A stretch of DNA of 64,000 nucleotides from Corallococcus sp. NCRR (GCF_026965535.1 NZ_CP114039.1:6138001-6202000); one strand, 5' to 3'. Shown: positions 1 to 8,605, numbered from the stretch's first letter. The notes: generated from the sequence alone by a model not told the origin. Program-made: numbers and translations.

Positions 1-110
1 ATCACCCCTGACGCGCACGCCTTGAGGGGTAGGGGCAGGCAGGGAGGCGAGGGCTCTTTTTCTCTGCTGGCCCGACGTATCCTTTTTTCCCCGTCGCGTG
101 TCTCTCCGGC

Positions 111-1013
111 ATGAGCACCCCGTACCGTTTCCTGGAGACCTACGAACCCCTCCGCCCGGACCTCTACCGGTACTGCCGGCATCTGACGCGCAGCCCCTGG
201 GATGCCGAGGACATGGCCCAGGAGACGATGGCCCGGGCACTCGCGAGCCTCGCCGTCATGGAGGAGCCGCCGCGCAGCCCGCGGGCGTGGCTCTTCCGGG
301 TCGCGAGCAACCTGTGGCTCAACCGGATGCGGCAGGCGCGAGAGATACCGGCCTCCGATGGCGTCGAGGTCCCGGAGCCGGCGACGCACGCAGAGCCTCG
401 CGCGACGCGTGAGGCCGCGGGGACGCTGCTCTCACAGCTCTCGCCGCAGGAGCGGGCCGCGGTCGTGCTCAAGGATGCCTTCGGGATGTCACTCGAGGAG
501 ACCGCCGAGGCGCTCTCCACCACGGCCGGCGCCATCAAGGCCGCCCTGCACCGGGGGCGGGCGAAGCTGCTGACGCCCGAAACGGATGCGCCCGCGCCGG
601 TGGCTCCCGCCGTCCTCAACGCCTTCTGCGACGCCTTCAACGCGCGGGACCTCGATCGTCTCACGGCGCTCCTGCTCGATACGGCGACCCTGGAGTACCC
701 GGGGTTCAAGGTCGAGTCCGGAGCCCAGGCGGTCCGGGAGGGCTCGCTCCAGGGCACGCTCTTCGGCTGCCCCGAGGGCGGATATGTGCTCGTGGAGCCA
801 CCGCGTTGCGAGCTCCGCACGCATCGCGGCGAGTCGCTCTTCCTCTGGTGGTCGGGAGCCGAGGTGCATTCCGTCGTGCGTGTCGAACTGGACGGCGACC
901 GCATCTCACGGCTGCGGAACTACTACCACTCGCCCGAGGTCCTGACCGAAGTCTGTCGCGAGCTCGACGTGCCCTTCCGCACGCACGGCTACCGTCCCGC
1001 GGCCTCATCCTGA
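111..1013 (+). CDS. ECF sigma factor with C-terminal SnoaL-like domain
   Basis: Extracytoplasmic-function RNA polymerase sigma factor of 300 residues. Region 2 lies at about residues 10-85 (AEDMAQETM, then AWLFRVASNLWLNRMR) and region 4 at about 108-155 (LSPQERAAVVLKDAFGMS, then the helix-turn-helix TTAGAIKAALHRGRAKL). After region 4 there are about 135 more residues that read like an NTF2/SnoaL fold (FCDAFNARDLDRLTALL). This is the layout of SigJ/ECF41-like factors, whose extra domain tunes activity in place of an anti-sigma factor. No anti-sigma gene is adjacent, which fits. The alpha/beta hydrolase gene starts 10 bases after the stop, so the two are probably co-transcribed. The family is clear from the sequence; the regulatory role of the extra domain is inferred from relatives. 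Confidence 0.9.
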   Translation: MSTPYRFLETYEPLRPDLYRYCRHLTRSPWDAEDMAQETMARALASLAVMEEPPRSPRAWLFRVASNLWLNRMRQAREIPASDGVEVPEPATHAEPRATREAAGTLLSQLSPQERAAVVLKDAFGMSLEETAEALSTTAGAIKAALHRGRAKLLTPETDAPAPVAPAVLNAFCDAFNARDLDRLTALLLDTATLEYPGFKVESGAQAVREGSLQGTLFGCPEGGYVLVEPPRCELRTHRGESLFLWWSGAEVHSVVRVELDGDRISRLRNYYHSPEVLTEVCRELDVPFRTHGYRPAASS

Positions 1014-1023
1014 AGGAGCTGCC

Positions 1024-1818
1024 ATGAGCATCCACACCGTTACTTCCGCCGATGGGACGTCCATCGCATTTGAAACCACCGGCAAGGGCCCGCCGCTCAT
1101 CCTGGTGGGCGGAGCGTTCTGCGACCGCACCGCGGCGTCCTCGGGAACTCCGCTGGCGGCCCTGCTGGCCCATCGCTTCACCGTGTTCTCCTATGACCGG
1201 CGCGGCCGTGGGGACAGCGGGGACACACCACCCCATGCTCCCGAGCGGGAAGGGGAGGACCTCGCGGCCCTCATCGCCGCCGCTGGCGGATCCGCCGCCG
1301 TGTTCGGCATCTCGTCGGGGGGCCTGCTGGCCCTCGACGCCGCGGTGCGGGGACTGCCGATTCCCAAGCTGGTCGCCTATGAGCCTCCCGTCATCCTCGA
1401 TGTGGAGCGGGCCCAGGCCTTCGAAGTCCTCGCGACGCAACTGGATGAGGCCGCCCGGGGGCACCGGCGCGCGGAGGCCGTCGAGCTGTTCCTCACGAGG
1501 GTGGTGCAGATGCCCGCGCCAGCCGTCGCGCAGCTGCGCAAGGCGCCGATGTGGGCGGGGCTCGAGCAGCTCGCTCACACGCTGAGCTACGACCTGCTCA
1601 TCACCGCCCGTGGCCCCTCGCGCCTGGAGCAGGTGCCGGCCGTCCGCGCGGCGACGCTCGTCATGGACGGAGGCGCGAGCCCGGGTTGGATGCGCGAAGC
1701 GAACCAGACCCTGGCGCGGGCCATCCCCGGCGCACGCCACCGGACGCTGGAGGGACAGACGCATGCCGTGGACCCCAAGGCGCTCGCCCGGGCGCTTGAA
1801 GAGTTCCTGAGCGAATGA
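1024..1818 (+). CDS. alpha/beta-fold hydrolase
   Basis: A 264-residue single-domain alpha/beta hydrolase without a signal peptide, so probably cytoplasmic. The nucleophile elbow is GISSG with Ser97. The oxyanion region is LVGGAFCDR near residue 30, a likely acid is in VMDGG near 215, and the catalytic His is in EGQTHAVD near 240. The FSYDRRGRGDSG stretch is typical of the haloperoxidase/esterase-like branch. AAGGAGCTGCC before ATG 1024 gives a good ribosome binding site. The gene follows the sigma factor by 10 bases, so it is probably the companion gene of that sigma factor. The substrate cannot be told. Confidence 0.85.
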   Translation: MSIHTVTSADGTSIAFETTGKGPPLILVGGAFCDRTAASSGTPLAALLAHRFTVFSYDRRGRGDSGDTPPHAPEREGEDLAALIAAAGGSAAVFGISSGGLLALDAAVRGLPIPKLVAYEPPVILDVERAQAFEVLATQLDEAARGHRRAEAVELFLTRVVQMPAPAVAQLRKAPMWAGLEQLAHTLSYDLLITARGPSRLEQVPAVRAATLVMDGGASPGWMREANQTLARAIPGARHRTLEGQTHAVDPKALARALEEFLSE

Positions 1819-1877
1819 CCCGGGCCCCGCCACGTGGAGGGGGACTTCGTCAGAGGCTGGAGTTATGAGAAGCGCCC

Positions 1878-2360
1878 ATGAGCAACGAGAGCACGCCGGC
1901 CGAACCCGAGGTCATGGAGCCCACGTTCTGGAGGAAGAACGGCTGGTCGGCCCGGGTCATCAAGAACGAGGACGACGACGGCTGGGCCGTGGAGATCCGC
2001 AAGCAGGGGATCCCCGAGCCTGTCCTCATCAGTCCGTGGGTGATGGGCCGTGACAAGAAGAACCCCAAGCCCTTCGATGCGCCGGCGTTCGCGACCTTCG
2101 TGAAGACGGCGTCGGAGGTGCTGGATCGCTCCGCGCGTCAGCGCGACCAGGCCATGACCAAGAAGCTCTCCATCGCCTGGGAGGGGCTTTGGTACGAGGT
2201 CCGGCTCGAGCTCGTGCCGGATGAGTACGATCCCCACGCGCTGCTCTCCGCCATCGACGACGCGGGCGCGACCGTCGCGAAGCATCGCGTGCCGCCGAAC
2301 TTCAAGTTCACCCGGGACACCGCCAACGCCTGGGTGCGCGGCGGCTTCCGCGAGCCCTGA
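1878..2360 (+). CDS. hypothetical protein, 160 aa
   Basis: Soluble acidic protein with no recognisable family. It has no signal peptide, membrane segment or cysteine. The N-terminal half is rich in charged and Trp residues (GWSARVIKNEDDDGWAVEI), and the C-terminal half alternates strands and helices. A short in-frame start 12 bases further up in a different frame was not preferred. Coding bias is normal for the window. It lies 59 bases after the hydrolase and 70 bases before the next small gene on the same strand. No function can be assigned. Confidence 0.7.
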   Translation: MSNESTPAEPEVMEPTFWRKNGWSARVIKNEDDDGWAVEIRKQGIPEPVLISPWVMGRDKKNPKPFDAPAFATFVKTASEVLDRSARQRDQAMTKKLSIAWEGLWYEVRLELVPDEYDPHALLSAIDDAGATVAKHRVPPNFKFTRDTANAWVRGGFREP

Positions 2361-2430
2361 GCTTCACGCGCGGCACGGCTTCACCGTCTTCTCCGTGGGA
2401 GGCCTCTCCCACATCCAAGGAGACAAGACC

Positions 2431-2934
2431 GTGAGCGGTGACGACAAACAGAAGCAGTATCCGTTCTTCTGGGGCATCTACTACGGCCTCGCGAGCAAGC
2501 CCCCGCAGCTGTTCGTCGGTGGGCTTCGCACGCTCGGGCAGCTGGGCCTGCAGGGGCCCCAGCAGCAGCAGGTCATCCAGTACCACAACCTGCTCACGGC
2601 CCGGGCGCTGAAGGCCGGGTTCCGGTACGCCACGGGGCTGAAGGTCGATCCGACGATCGTCACGACGATCTGGAACGCGCTGCCTCCCGAGGCTCAGCAG
2701 AACACCCTCGATTGGACGAAGCAGCAGGTGGGGCAGTTGGTGGGCGGCTCGGCCTTCAGCTGGGTCCTCGGCAAGGGGCTCGTGAAGTACCTGCCCAAGC
2801 AGATCGTCACCCCCGCGCTGTTCTTCCTCAGCTGCCAGGGCGCGATGGGGCTCTTCTGGAAGGATGGCTGGGACAAGGGGCCTCCGCCGCCTCCTCCCGG
2901 GGTGGGTGGGGGCGGCCGGGAGATCTCGGTCTGA
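2431..2934 (+). CDS. hypothetical protein with Pro/Gly-rich tail
   Basis: A 167-residue protein. GTG 2431 is chosen because AAGGAGA sits 8-14 bases upstream; an upstream in-frame extension would run through the end of the preceding gene. The central part contains a moderately hydrophobic segment near residues 120-145 (IVTPALFFLSCQGAMGLF), possibly one membrane helix. The tail is a run of prolines followed by glycines. No family recognised. It is followed by a strong hairpin and converges on the NmrA-like gene. Confidence 0.65.
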   Translation: MSGDDKQKQYPFFWGIYYGLASKPPQLFVGGLRTLGQLGLQGPQQQQVIQYHNLLTARALKAGFRYATGLKVDPTIVTTIWNALPPEAQQNTLDWTKQQVGQLVGGSAFSWVLGKGLVKYLPKQIVTPALFFLSCQGAMGLFWKDGWDKGPPPPPPGVGGGGREISV

Positions 2935-2956
2935 AAGTCCTCGCGGGCTGAAGGGC

Positions 2957-2988
2957 GCCCTGCCTCCCTCGAAACCGGGAGGCAGGGC
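2957..2988. terminator. hairpin between convergent genes
   Basis: A perfect 12-bp inverted repeat, GCCCTGCCTCCC (2957-2968) and GGGAGGCAGGGC (2977-2988), with an 8-base loop. It lies in the 64-base gap between convergent genes. There is no long T run, but such hairpins are usual shared terminators in GC-rich genomes. Confidence 0.7.
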
Positions 2989-2998
2989 CTGGCACCCA

Positions 2999-3958
2999 TC
3001 ACGCCGCGCGCACGAAGCGGGCCTTGTTGCGTTCAACCCACCGGGCCAGCGTCTGCACCTGGGGATTCAGCTCGTGCGTGAGCCCGGGGTCCCTGGCGCC
3101 GCAGTACTCCGAAGAGAAGTCCCGCATGAACTGGAACATGTTCGCGAGCTCCGGCGCGCCGGGGAAATTGAACGTCCGGTAGACCTCCGGCTCGATGGTG
3201 TGGAAGACCACCTCCTGTCCCAGCACCTGCTTCAGCGTCTGGGCAATCTCCGGGCCCGTCACGTGCTCGCTGGCCAGCCCCACCGTCCGTCCCGCCCAGG
3301 CCTCCGGCCCACGCTGGAAGAGGCCGTAGACGCATCCGCCCACGTCCTCCGTGGCGATGCCAGGCAGCTTCCGGTCCTCCGTGGGCAGCACGAAGTCGAA
3401 CGTGCCGTCCGCGTTGCGCTTCCCGCCCAGTCCGAACGACAGCAGGTTCTCCCACGAGAACGAGCCGCGCACGAACGTCACCGGCAGGTCCAGGCCGCTG
3501 AAGTACGCGTCGCTCGCGCCCTTCACGTCGAACTGCGGCACGCGATAGTGCTTCTTGAGCATGGGCATCCGGTTGTCTTCCGGAGGGATGAAGCGCCGGG
3601 TGTCCTCCTGGGTGGACCAGACGACGTGCGCCACGCCCGCCTCCTTCGCGGCGTGCGCCATCGTCCGCGCCTGCGCCAGCTCGCGCTCCGGGTCGGGCTT
3701 CTCCCAGTAGCTGGTGACGCAGAAGGCGCCGTGCGCTCCGGCGAACGCGGCCTTCAGGCTCTTCGCGTCGCTCACGTCCGCCGCGACGACCTCCGCGCCC
3801 AGCCTCGCCAGCCGGCGCGCCAGCTCCGAGTTTGGCTTGCGCGTGAGCGCGCGCACCGTGAAGCCGCCCTGCGGGTCCGCGAGGATGGCGCGCGCGAGGC
3901 TGCCTCCCTCTTCGCCCGTTGCTCCCACCACCGCGATGATCTTCTTGTCCATGGTCAT
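2999..3958 (-). CDS. NmrA-like NAD(P)-binding protein
   Basis: A 319-residue atypical short-chain dehydrogenase of the NmrA/HSCARG group. The Rossmann fingerprint VVGATGEEGGSLA is near residues 8-20, followed by VRALTRKP, a dinucleotide-selecting segment. There is no YxxxK catalytic pair, so it may act as a redox sensor or regulator and not as an enzyme, as described for NmrA and HSCARG. ATG 3958 is preferred over a start 39 bases upstream because the upstream codons overlap the SET gene stop and a GACAGGA stretch lies just before 3958; ATG 3952 is also possible. It lies 35 bases after the SET-domain gene on the same strand. Confidence 0.85.
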   Translation of the reverse strand: MTMDKKIIAVVGATGEEGGSLARAILADPQGGFTVRALTRKPNSELARRLARLGAEVVAADVSDAKSLKAAFAGAHGAFCVTSYWEKPDPERELAQARTMAHAAKEAGVAHVVWSTQEDTRRFIPPEDNRMPMLKKHYRVPQFDVKGASDAYFSGLDLPVTFVRGSFSWENLLSFGLGGKRNADGTFDFVLPTEDRKLPGIATEDVGGCVYGLFQRGPEAWAGRTVGLASEHVTGPEIAQTLKQVLGQEVVFHTIEPEVYRTFNFPGAPELANMFQFMRDFSSEYCGARDPGLTHELNPQVQTLARWVERNKARFVRAA

Positions 3959-3993
3959 GTCCTGTCGTCCTGAAGTCTGGGAATGAAGCCGGC

Positions 3994-5292
3994 TCATCCG
4001 CCCACGTCGGGGGAGGGCGGGGTGGGGCGCAGCGCGGGGAGGAAGGCGCGCGCCAGGCCCGCCCAGACCTGGAGCAGCCGCTTCTCACCGCGCCGCAAGA
4101 GCAGGCAGTTGCGCGCGTTGCGCGACAGGTCCGCCGCCTGGAGCAGCCGCTCGTCCTCCTCCAGCGTCGTCTCGAAGCCCGCGAGCCGCGCCTCGCAGAC
4201 GTCATGGAGGGCGTGGAAGACGCGCTCCTCGGTCTCCGCGCTCAGCGGTGGCACCTCGCCCAGGCCCTGCTCCTCGCGGGCCTCCTCGGTGAGCCGGGCC
4301 AGCTCCCGCGCGTTCGCGCACGCCACGCGCAGGAAGGAGAACATCGCCACCGTGGCGGAGTGCCCGTAGTGCAGCGGCACCTCGAAGCGGCGCCGCGACG
4401 ACGGAGTCGCCAGCGCGAGCAGCTCCCGCTTGGCCTCCGCCTCCACCGCGTCCTCGGCCACGCCCAGGTAGAGCACCAGCGTGTCGTCCGGGTTGTCCTC
4501 CGGCACGAAGCCGTAGCTCAGCAGGAACCGGCAGCTGGGCTTGACGCCATAGCTGATGTGCAGCTCCTCGCCCGCGGCCACCGGCTCCTGCGCCACCAGC
4601 ACGAAGGCCTCACCGTCCTCCGCGTGGCTCCACACCAGGCGCGGCGAGGCCCGGTGGTTGAGCATGTCCGCCACCGGCACGAAGCACCGCGCGAGCTTGC
4701 CCGCCAGCGTGAGGCCGAAGGTGCGGCTGATCAACACGTGCTGCGCCCAGAGGTACGCGTCGGGCGTGAAGCGCTCGAAGCCCGGCACCCGCTGCGCCAG
4801 CGTGGCGTAGCGCCCGAGCAGCATCTCCTTCCACCGCGCCACCTCGCGCAGCGCGGAGGAGCCCTGGAGCAGTGACAGCTCCTGCGCGTCGAAGAACAGC
4901 GGCAGGTGCGGGAAGGACCGGGGCAGCACGTCCAGGTACGGCTTCCAGGCCGAGTCCTCACGCTCCCGCTCCTGGAGCAGGAACGCCGCCAGGTAGCACT
5001 CCTCGTTCGTGTCGGGCGCGTGCGCGTCGATGCGCCGGCCGATGTCCGACGCCTTCGCGACGTCCAGCGTCACCAGGCACGCGCGGGGCACCCGCAGCAC
5101 CTCTTCTCCCGCCGCGATGGGCACCTTGGCGAAGACGCCACGCTCCTCTCCCTCCAGATGACCCACCCACAACTTCGGGAAGCTCGCGCCCGCCTGCCTG
5201 CTCCACTGGAGCGCGAGGTGCTCCTTCAGGGGGTTCTCTTCCTCGAGGGTGTCCGGCTCCGCTTCCTGTCGCGCGCTCATTGGCTCCGCCAT
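3994..5292 (-). CDS. SET-domain methyltransferase, SETD3/Rubisco-LSMT type
   Basis: A 432-residue protein with the layout of the eukaryotic SETD3/Rubisco large-subunit methyltransferase family. A SET domain (about residues 38-255) opens with ERGVFAKVPIAAGEEVL. The cofactor/catalytic motifs are ADMLNH near residue 210 and LHISYG near 245, followed by LLSYGFVPEDNPDD, the family's post-SET signature. The rest (about 270-410) matches in position the helical substrate-binding domain of LSMT. Family members methylate lysine or histidine side chains of proteins; the target here is unknown. The protein has no signal peptide. It is divergent from the small sigma factor gene and precedes the NmrA-like gene. 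Assignment to the family is secure; transfer from a eukaryote is only a possibility. Confidence 0.88.
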   Translation of the reverse strand: MAEPMSARQEAEPDTLEEENPLKEHLALQWSRQAGASFPKLWVGHLEGEERGVFAKVPIAAGEEVLRVPRACLVTLDVAKASDIGRRIDAHAPDTNEECYLAAFLLQEREREDSAWKPYLDVLPRSFPHLPLFFDAQELSLLQGSSALREVARWKEMLLGRYATLAQRVPGFERFTPDAYLWAQHVLISRTFGLTLAGKLARCFVPVADMLNHRASPRLVWSHAEDGEAFVLVAQEPVAAGEELHISYGVKPSCRFLLSYGFVPEDNPDDTLVLYLGVAEDAVEAEAKRELLALATPSSRRRFEVPLHYGHSATVAMFSFLRVACANARELARLTEEAREEQGLGEVPPLSAETEERVFHALHDVCEARLAGFETTLEEDERLLQAADLSRNARNCLLLRRGEKRLLQVWAGLARAFLPALRPTPPSPDVGG

Positions 5293-5445
5293 GCGTTCGT
5301 GGGGTGAACGCCGGGAAGACGCGGATCACTACGGCTTGTGATTTCCCGTGGATTTCTCGGGTGCCGTTTTCGCGGATGGGTCAAGGGTTATTCACAGACA
5401 TCTCGCTGCACCGTTTCCAGATGCACTTTTGGAGCCCTGGAAACC

Positions 5446-5976
5446 GTGAAAGAAAACACCGATCCCTCTTTCTGGCGTGTGTGGGAGCAGCACAAGGAGC
5501 CGTTGTTTCAGCAGGCGCTGCGGCTGATGGGAGGGAATGTGGTGGACGCGGAGGACGCGGTGGACACCGCGATGCTCCGGGCCCATCAGAACTACGTGTC
5601 GCCCGGGAAGATCCTCAACCCGAGGGCCTGGCTGGGACGCATCCTCCACAACGTCTGCATGGACATCCACCGCGAGCGCCAGCGCTGGGGCGACGCCGAG
5701 GAGTGGATGGAGGACCTGGAGGCCTCGGAGCCCCAGTCCCAGGAGCTGCCCGACGCGGGCCTGCTCCAGAGCGAGAGCGCCGCGGCGGTCCATGAATGCA
5801 TCCAGGCGCTCCCCGCCAATCTGAGGGTGCCCCTGGTGATGCGCTACCTCCAGGACATGTCCTATGCCGACATCGCGGAACAGCTCCGGTTGACCAGCTG
5901 CAACGTGAGAAAGCGCATCCAGCTCGCGTACGGCATCCTGCGGACCACCCTTTCGCAAGAGCCGTGCCCCCGCTGA
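5446..5976 (+). CDS. RNA polymerase sigma factor, sigma-70/ECF type
   Basis: A 176-residue two-domain sigma factor. Region 2 is at about residues 15-80 (DAEDAVDTAMLRAHQNY, NPRAWLGRILHNVCMDIHR), with an acidic linker (EEWMEDLEASEPQ). Region 4 is at about 118-165 (LPANLRVPLVMRYLQDMSYADIAEQL, then the recognition helix with CNVRKRIQLAY). GTG 5446 is chosen since region 2 begins right after it and the upstream in-frame residues (from 5338) look non-coding. No anti-sigma gene is next to it. The 153-base gap to the divergent SET gene must hold promoters for both; I could not place them. A hairpin follows. Confidence 0.82.
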   Translation: MKENTDPSFWRVWEQHKEPLFQQALRLMGGNVVDAEDAVDTAMLRAHQNYVSPGKILNPRAWLGRILHNVCMDIHRERQRWGDAEEWMEDLEASEPQSQELPDAGLLQSESAAAVHECIQALPANLRVPLVMRYLQDMSYADIAEQLRLTSCNVRKRIQLAYGILRTTLSQEPCPR

Positions 5977-5984
5977 GCGCAGGT

Positions 5985-6018
5985 CCGTGCTCCGTCCGGG
6001 CAGGCCGGCGGAGCACGG
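5985..6018. terminator. hairpin between convergent sigma factor and phaC
   Basis: Perfect 10-bp stem CCGTGCTCCG (5985-5994) and CGGAGCACGG (6009-6018) in a 52-base convergent gap. Probably terminates both the sigma factor and the phaBC transcripts. Confidence 0.7.
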
Positions 6019-6028
6019 TTCGCGCCGC

Positions 6029-7867
6029 TCATTCCGGGAGGATGCGCGAGCGCACGTAGCGCCCCGGTGCCGCTTCAATGATTCGCGGCCCCCGCTCGCC
6101 GGGGACCCGGGCCAGGACGCGTCCTCCCGAGCGCTTGGACTGCCAGGACTCCCAGTCAAGCCACCAGGACCCGGGGTGCTCCACCGCGTCCTGAAGCCAC
6201 GCGTCCGCGTCCGCGTGCGACGCAATCTCATCCGCGTCCTCGAAGGACGCCGATGCGTCCGATATCGACGCAATCACATCCACCGTTCCGCGCGACGCAA
6301 TCCCATCCGCGTCCCCGGGTGACGCAACTGCGTTTGGATGTGACGCAATCCCATCCGCGTTTGGGTGGGACGCAGACGCGTTTCCAGATGACGCGGTTGC
6401 GTTCCCGGACGACGCATCCTGCCGGGGCTTCGAGACCCAATGGCGATACCGGTTCGCGGACGGCGGGTTGATGACGCCAGCGACATGGCCGGAGCCCGCG
6501 AGCACGAACCGCACGGGCCCCCCGAAGTGCCTCGCTCCCCGGTACACCGAGCGGAAGGGCGCGATGTGGTCTTCCCGGCAGGCCTGCACGTAGAGGGGCG
6601 TCTTCACCTGTCCCAGGTCCAGGGGGACGCCCGCGAGCGACAGCGCGCCCGGTTGGGCCAGGCGGTTGTGCAGGTACATCTCCCGCAGGTACGTCGCGTG
6701 CGCGCGCGCGGGCATGCGCGTGGGGTCGGTGCTCCACGCGAGGAAGTCGCTGGGGGCCGGCTCCCGGCCGAGCAGGTAGTTGTTCACCACGAAGGGCCAG
6801 ACCAGGTCCTTCGCCCGGAGCAGGTTGAAGGCGTTCATCATGTCCAGCCCCTCCAGGTAGCCGCGCTCGCGCATGTGGGCCTCCAGCCGCTCCAGTTGCG
6901 GCGCGTCGATGAAGGCCCCCAGGTCCCCCGGTTCGCTGAAGTCCACCTGCGTGGTGAGCAGCGTCGCGCTGGCGATGAGGCCGTCATTCCGGGCGGCGAG
7001 CCACGCGAGCCCCGACGCCAGCAGCGTCCCTCCGATGCAGTAGCCCAGCGTGGAGACCCGTTCCTCGCCGGTGGCGCGGCAGACGGCCTCCAGCGCGGCG
7101 ATGAGGCCGTGCACGAGGTAGTCCTCCCAGTCCACGTCCGCGTGCGTTTCGTCGGGGTTCACCCAGGAGATGAGGAACACCGTGTACCCGCGCTCCACCG
7201 CCCAGCGGACGAACGAGTTCTCCGGGCGCAGGTCCAGGATGTAGAACTTGTTGATCCACGGCGGCACCACCAGCAGCGGCTGGCGGTGCACGGTGGGCGT
7301 GGTGGGCCGGTACTGGATGAGCTGGAACAGGCGCTCCTCATGGACCACGTCGCCCGGCGTGGTGGCCAGGTTCTCCCCCAGCCGGAACGTCCGCCGGTCC
7401 GTCATGCGCGTCGCCAGCCGGCCCTGGCCCCGCGCCAGATCCTCGCACAGCGCCTCCATCCCCTTGAGCAGGCTCAGCCCACGGGACTCGCGCGCGGCGC
7501 GGAGGACCTCCGGGTTGAGCGCGGGGAAGTTGGAGGGTGACAGCGCGTCGGTGAGCTGACGCGCGTAGAAGCGGGCCTGGTGCGCCGTGTGCCGGTCCAG
7601 GCCCGGCGTCCGCGCCACCGTGTCTTCCAGCCAGCCCGCGCCGGTGAGGTACGCGCGGCGCAGGCCGTCGAAGAAGGGCTGCTCCCTCCACGCCGGATCC
7701 CGGAAGCGGCGGTCGGGCGTGGAAGGGGCAGGCTCCGGTGGGACGCCCCCTCGCAGGGAGCGTTCCCACAGGTCGACTCCCGCCGCGAGCATCCGCTGGG
7801 GGTCCATCGCCAGCCGCAGGAGGACTTCAAGGAAGGCGCGCCGCATGGGCTCCAGGGATGCGTCCAT
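6029..7867 (-). CDS. phaC: polyhydroxyalkanoate synthase, class I, with repeat insertion
   Basis: Polymerises (R)-3-hydroxyacyl-CoA into polyhydroxyalkanoate at the granule surface. The 612-residue protein has the PhaC N-terminal domain and an alpha/beta hydrolase core. The lipase-like box is GYCIGG with nucleophile Cys277, and the C-terminal catalytic His is in GSGHVAGVINPP. The NKFYILDLRPENSFVRWAV region is strongly conserved in class I enzymes. Between the catalytic His and the conserved GSWWLDW...APGRYV tail there is an insertion of 71 residues made of nine short repeats (residues 485-555). Without it the protein would have ordinary class I length. The gene starts 12 bases after phaB, so phaB-phaC form an operon. 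No phaA is present in the window. Confidence 0.95.
   Translation of the reverse strand: MDASLEPMRRAFLEVLLRLAMDPQRMLAAGVDLWERSLRGGVPPEPAPSTPDRRFRDPAWREQPFFDGLRRAYLTGAGWLEDTVARTPGLDRHTAHQARFYARQLTDALSPSNFPALNPEVLRAARESRGLSLLKGMEALCEDLARGQGRLATRMTDRRTFRLGENLATTPGDVVHEERLFQLIQYRPTTPTVHRQPLLVVPPWINKFYILDLRPENSFVRWAVERGYTVFLISWVNPDETHADVDWEDYLVHGLIAALEAVCRATGEERVSTLGYCIGGTLLASGLAWLAARNDGLIASATLLTTQVDFSEPGDLGAFIDAPQLERLEAHMRERGYLEGLDMMNAFNLLRAKDLVWPFVVNNYLLGREPAPSDFLAWSTDPTRMPARAHATYLREMYLHNRLAQPGALSLAGVPLDLGQVKTPLYVQACREDHIAPFRSVYRGARHFGGPVRFVLAGSGHVAGVINPPSANRYRHWVSKPRQDASSGNATASSGNASASHPNADGIASHPNAVASPGDADGIASRGTVDVIASISDASASFEDADEIASHADADAWLQDAVEHPGSWWLDWESWQSKRSGGRVLARVPGERGPRIIEAAPGRYVRSRILPE
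6203..6415 (-). repeat. in-frame tandem 21/27-bp repeats inside phaC
   Basis: Nine units of 21 or 27 bp. On the plus strand the recurring GACGC starts at 6219, 6246, 6267, 6294, 6321, 6342, 6369, 6390 and 6411. Both sizes are multiples of three, so the frame is kept. They encode heptads and nonapeptides of the type ASSGNAT, ASHPNAV, ASHPNADGI and ASPGDADGI (residues 485-555), rich in Ala, Ser, Asp and Gly. The best-conserved DNA core is GACGCAATCCCATCCGCGT, present exactly at 6294 and 6342. The product is probably a flexible surface loop. Confidence 0.9.
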
Positions 7868-7879
7868 TCGCGGCCTCCT

Positions 7880-8605
7880 TCAGTACATGTGCTGCCCACC
7901 ATTGATGGTGAGCGTGGAGCCGGTGATGAAGCCGGCCTTGTCGGAGGCGAGGAACGTCACGGCGCGGGCGATCTCGTCGGAGCGCCCCAGGCGGCCCACG
8001 GGGATGCGCGAGCGGATGCGCACCAGCTCGTCCGCGGGCACGCTGCGCACCATGTCCGTGTCGATGTAGCCCGGCGCGATGAGGTTGGCGGTGACGCCGC
8101 GGGCAGCGCCCTCGCGCGCCAGCGCCAGGGTGAAGCCGTGCATGCCCGCCTTGGCCGCCGCGTAGGCCGTCTGGCCCAGCTGCCCCGTCTGCCCGTTGAT
8201 GGACCCGATGTTGATGATGCGGCCGAAGCCGCGCTCGCGCATGGGGCCCACCACCCCGTTGCACAGGTTGAAGCAGGAGGTGAGGTTCGTCTGGATGACC
8301 TCGTTCCACTGCTCGGACGTCATCTTGTGCAGCATGGCGTCCCGGGTGATGCCGGCGTTGTTCACCAGCACCTCGATGGGGCCCAGCGTGTCGACGATCT
8401 TCTTCACGCCCGCGACACACTGGGCGGTGTTGGCGGCGTCGAAGCGGAACGTCGGGATGCCGGTGCGCCCCGTGAAGTTCTGCGCCGCCTGCTCATTCGC
8501 ATAGTAGGTGACCGCCACGCGGTACCCCTGCTGCCGCAGGGCGTCGGCGCTCGCCGCGCCAATGCCGCGCGTTCCTCCTGTGACCACTGCCACGCGTCCA
8601 CTCAT
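7880..8605 (-). CDS. phaB: acetoacetyl-CoA reductase
   Basis: Classical short-chain dehydrogenase of 241 residues that should reduce acetoacetyl-CoA to (R)-3-hydroxybutyryl-CoA with NADPH, feeding PhaC. Visible motifs are TGGTRGIG (cofactor), NNAG, the catalytic Ser in INIGSINGQTG and the YAAAK pair. GQLGQTAYAAAKAGMHGF and the ITRDAMLHKM segment match the PhaB/FabG group. ATG 8605 is preferred over an in-frame start 33 bases upstream because GGAG lies just before it and the Rossmann fold begins at once. It lies 12 bases upstream of phaC, which decides between PhaB and FabG. It is divergent from the patatin gene across a 222-base region. Confidence 0.92.
   Translation of the reverse strand: MSGRVAVVTGGTRGIGAASADALRQQGYRVAVTYYANEQAAQNFTGRTGIPTFRFDAANTAQCVAGVKKIVDTLGPIEVLVNNAGITRDAMLHKMTSEQWNEVIQTNLTSCFNLCNGVVGPMRERGFGRIINIGSINGQTGQLGQTAYAAAKAGMHGFTLALAREGAARGVTANLIAPGYIDTDMVRSVPADELVRIRSRIPVGRLGRSDEIARAVTFLASDKAGFITGSTLTINGGQHMY

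Noticed and set aside
6203..6415. CRISPR-like array from the regular GACGC spacing
   Set aside because: Units are 21/27 bp, in frame inside phaC and without unique spacers.
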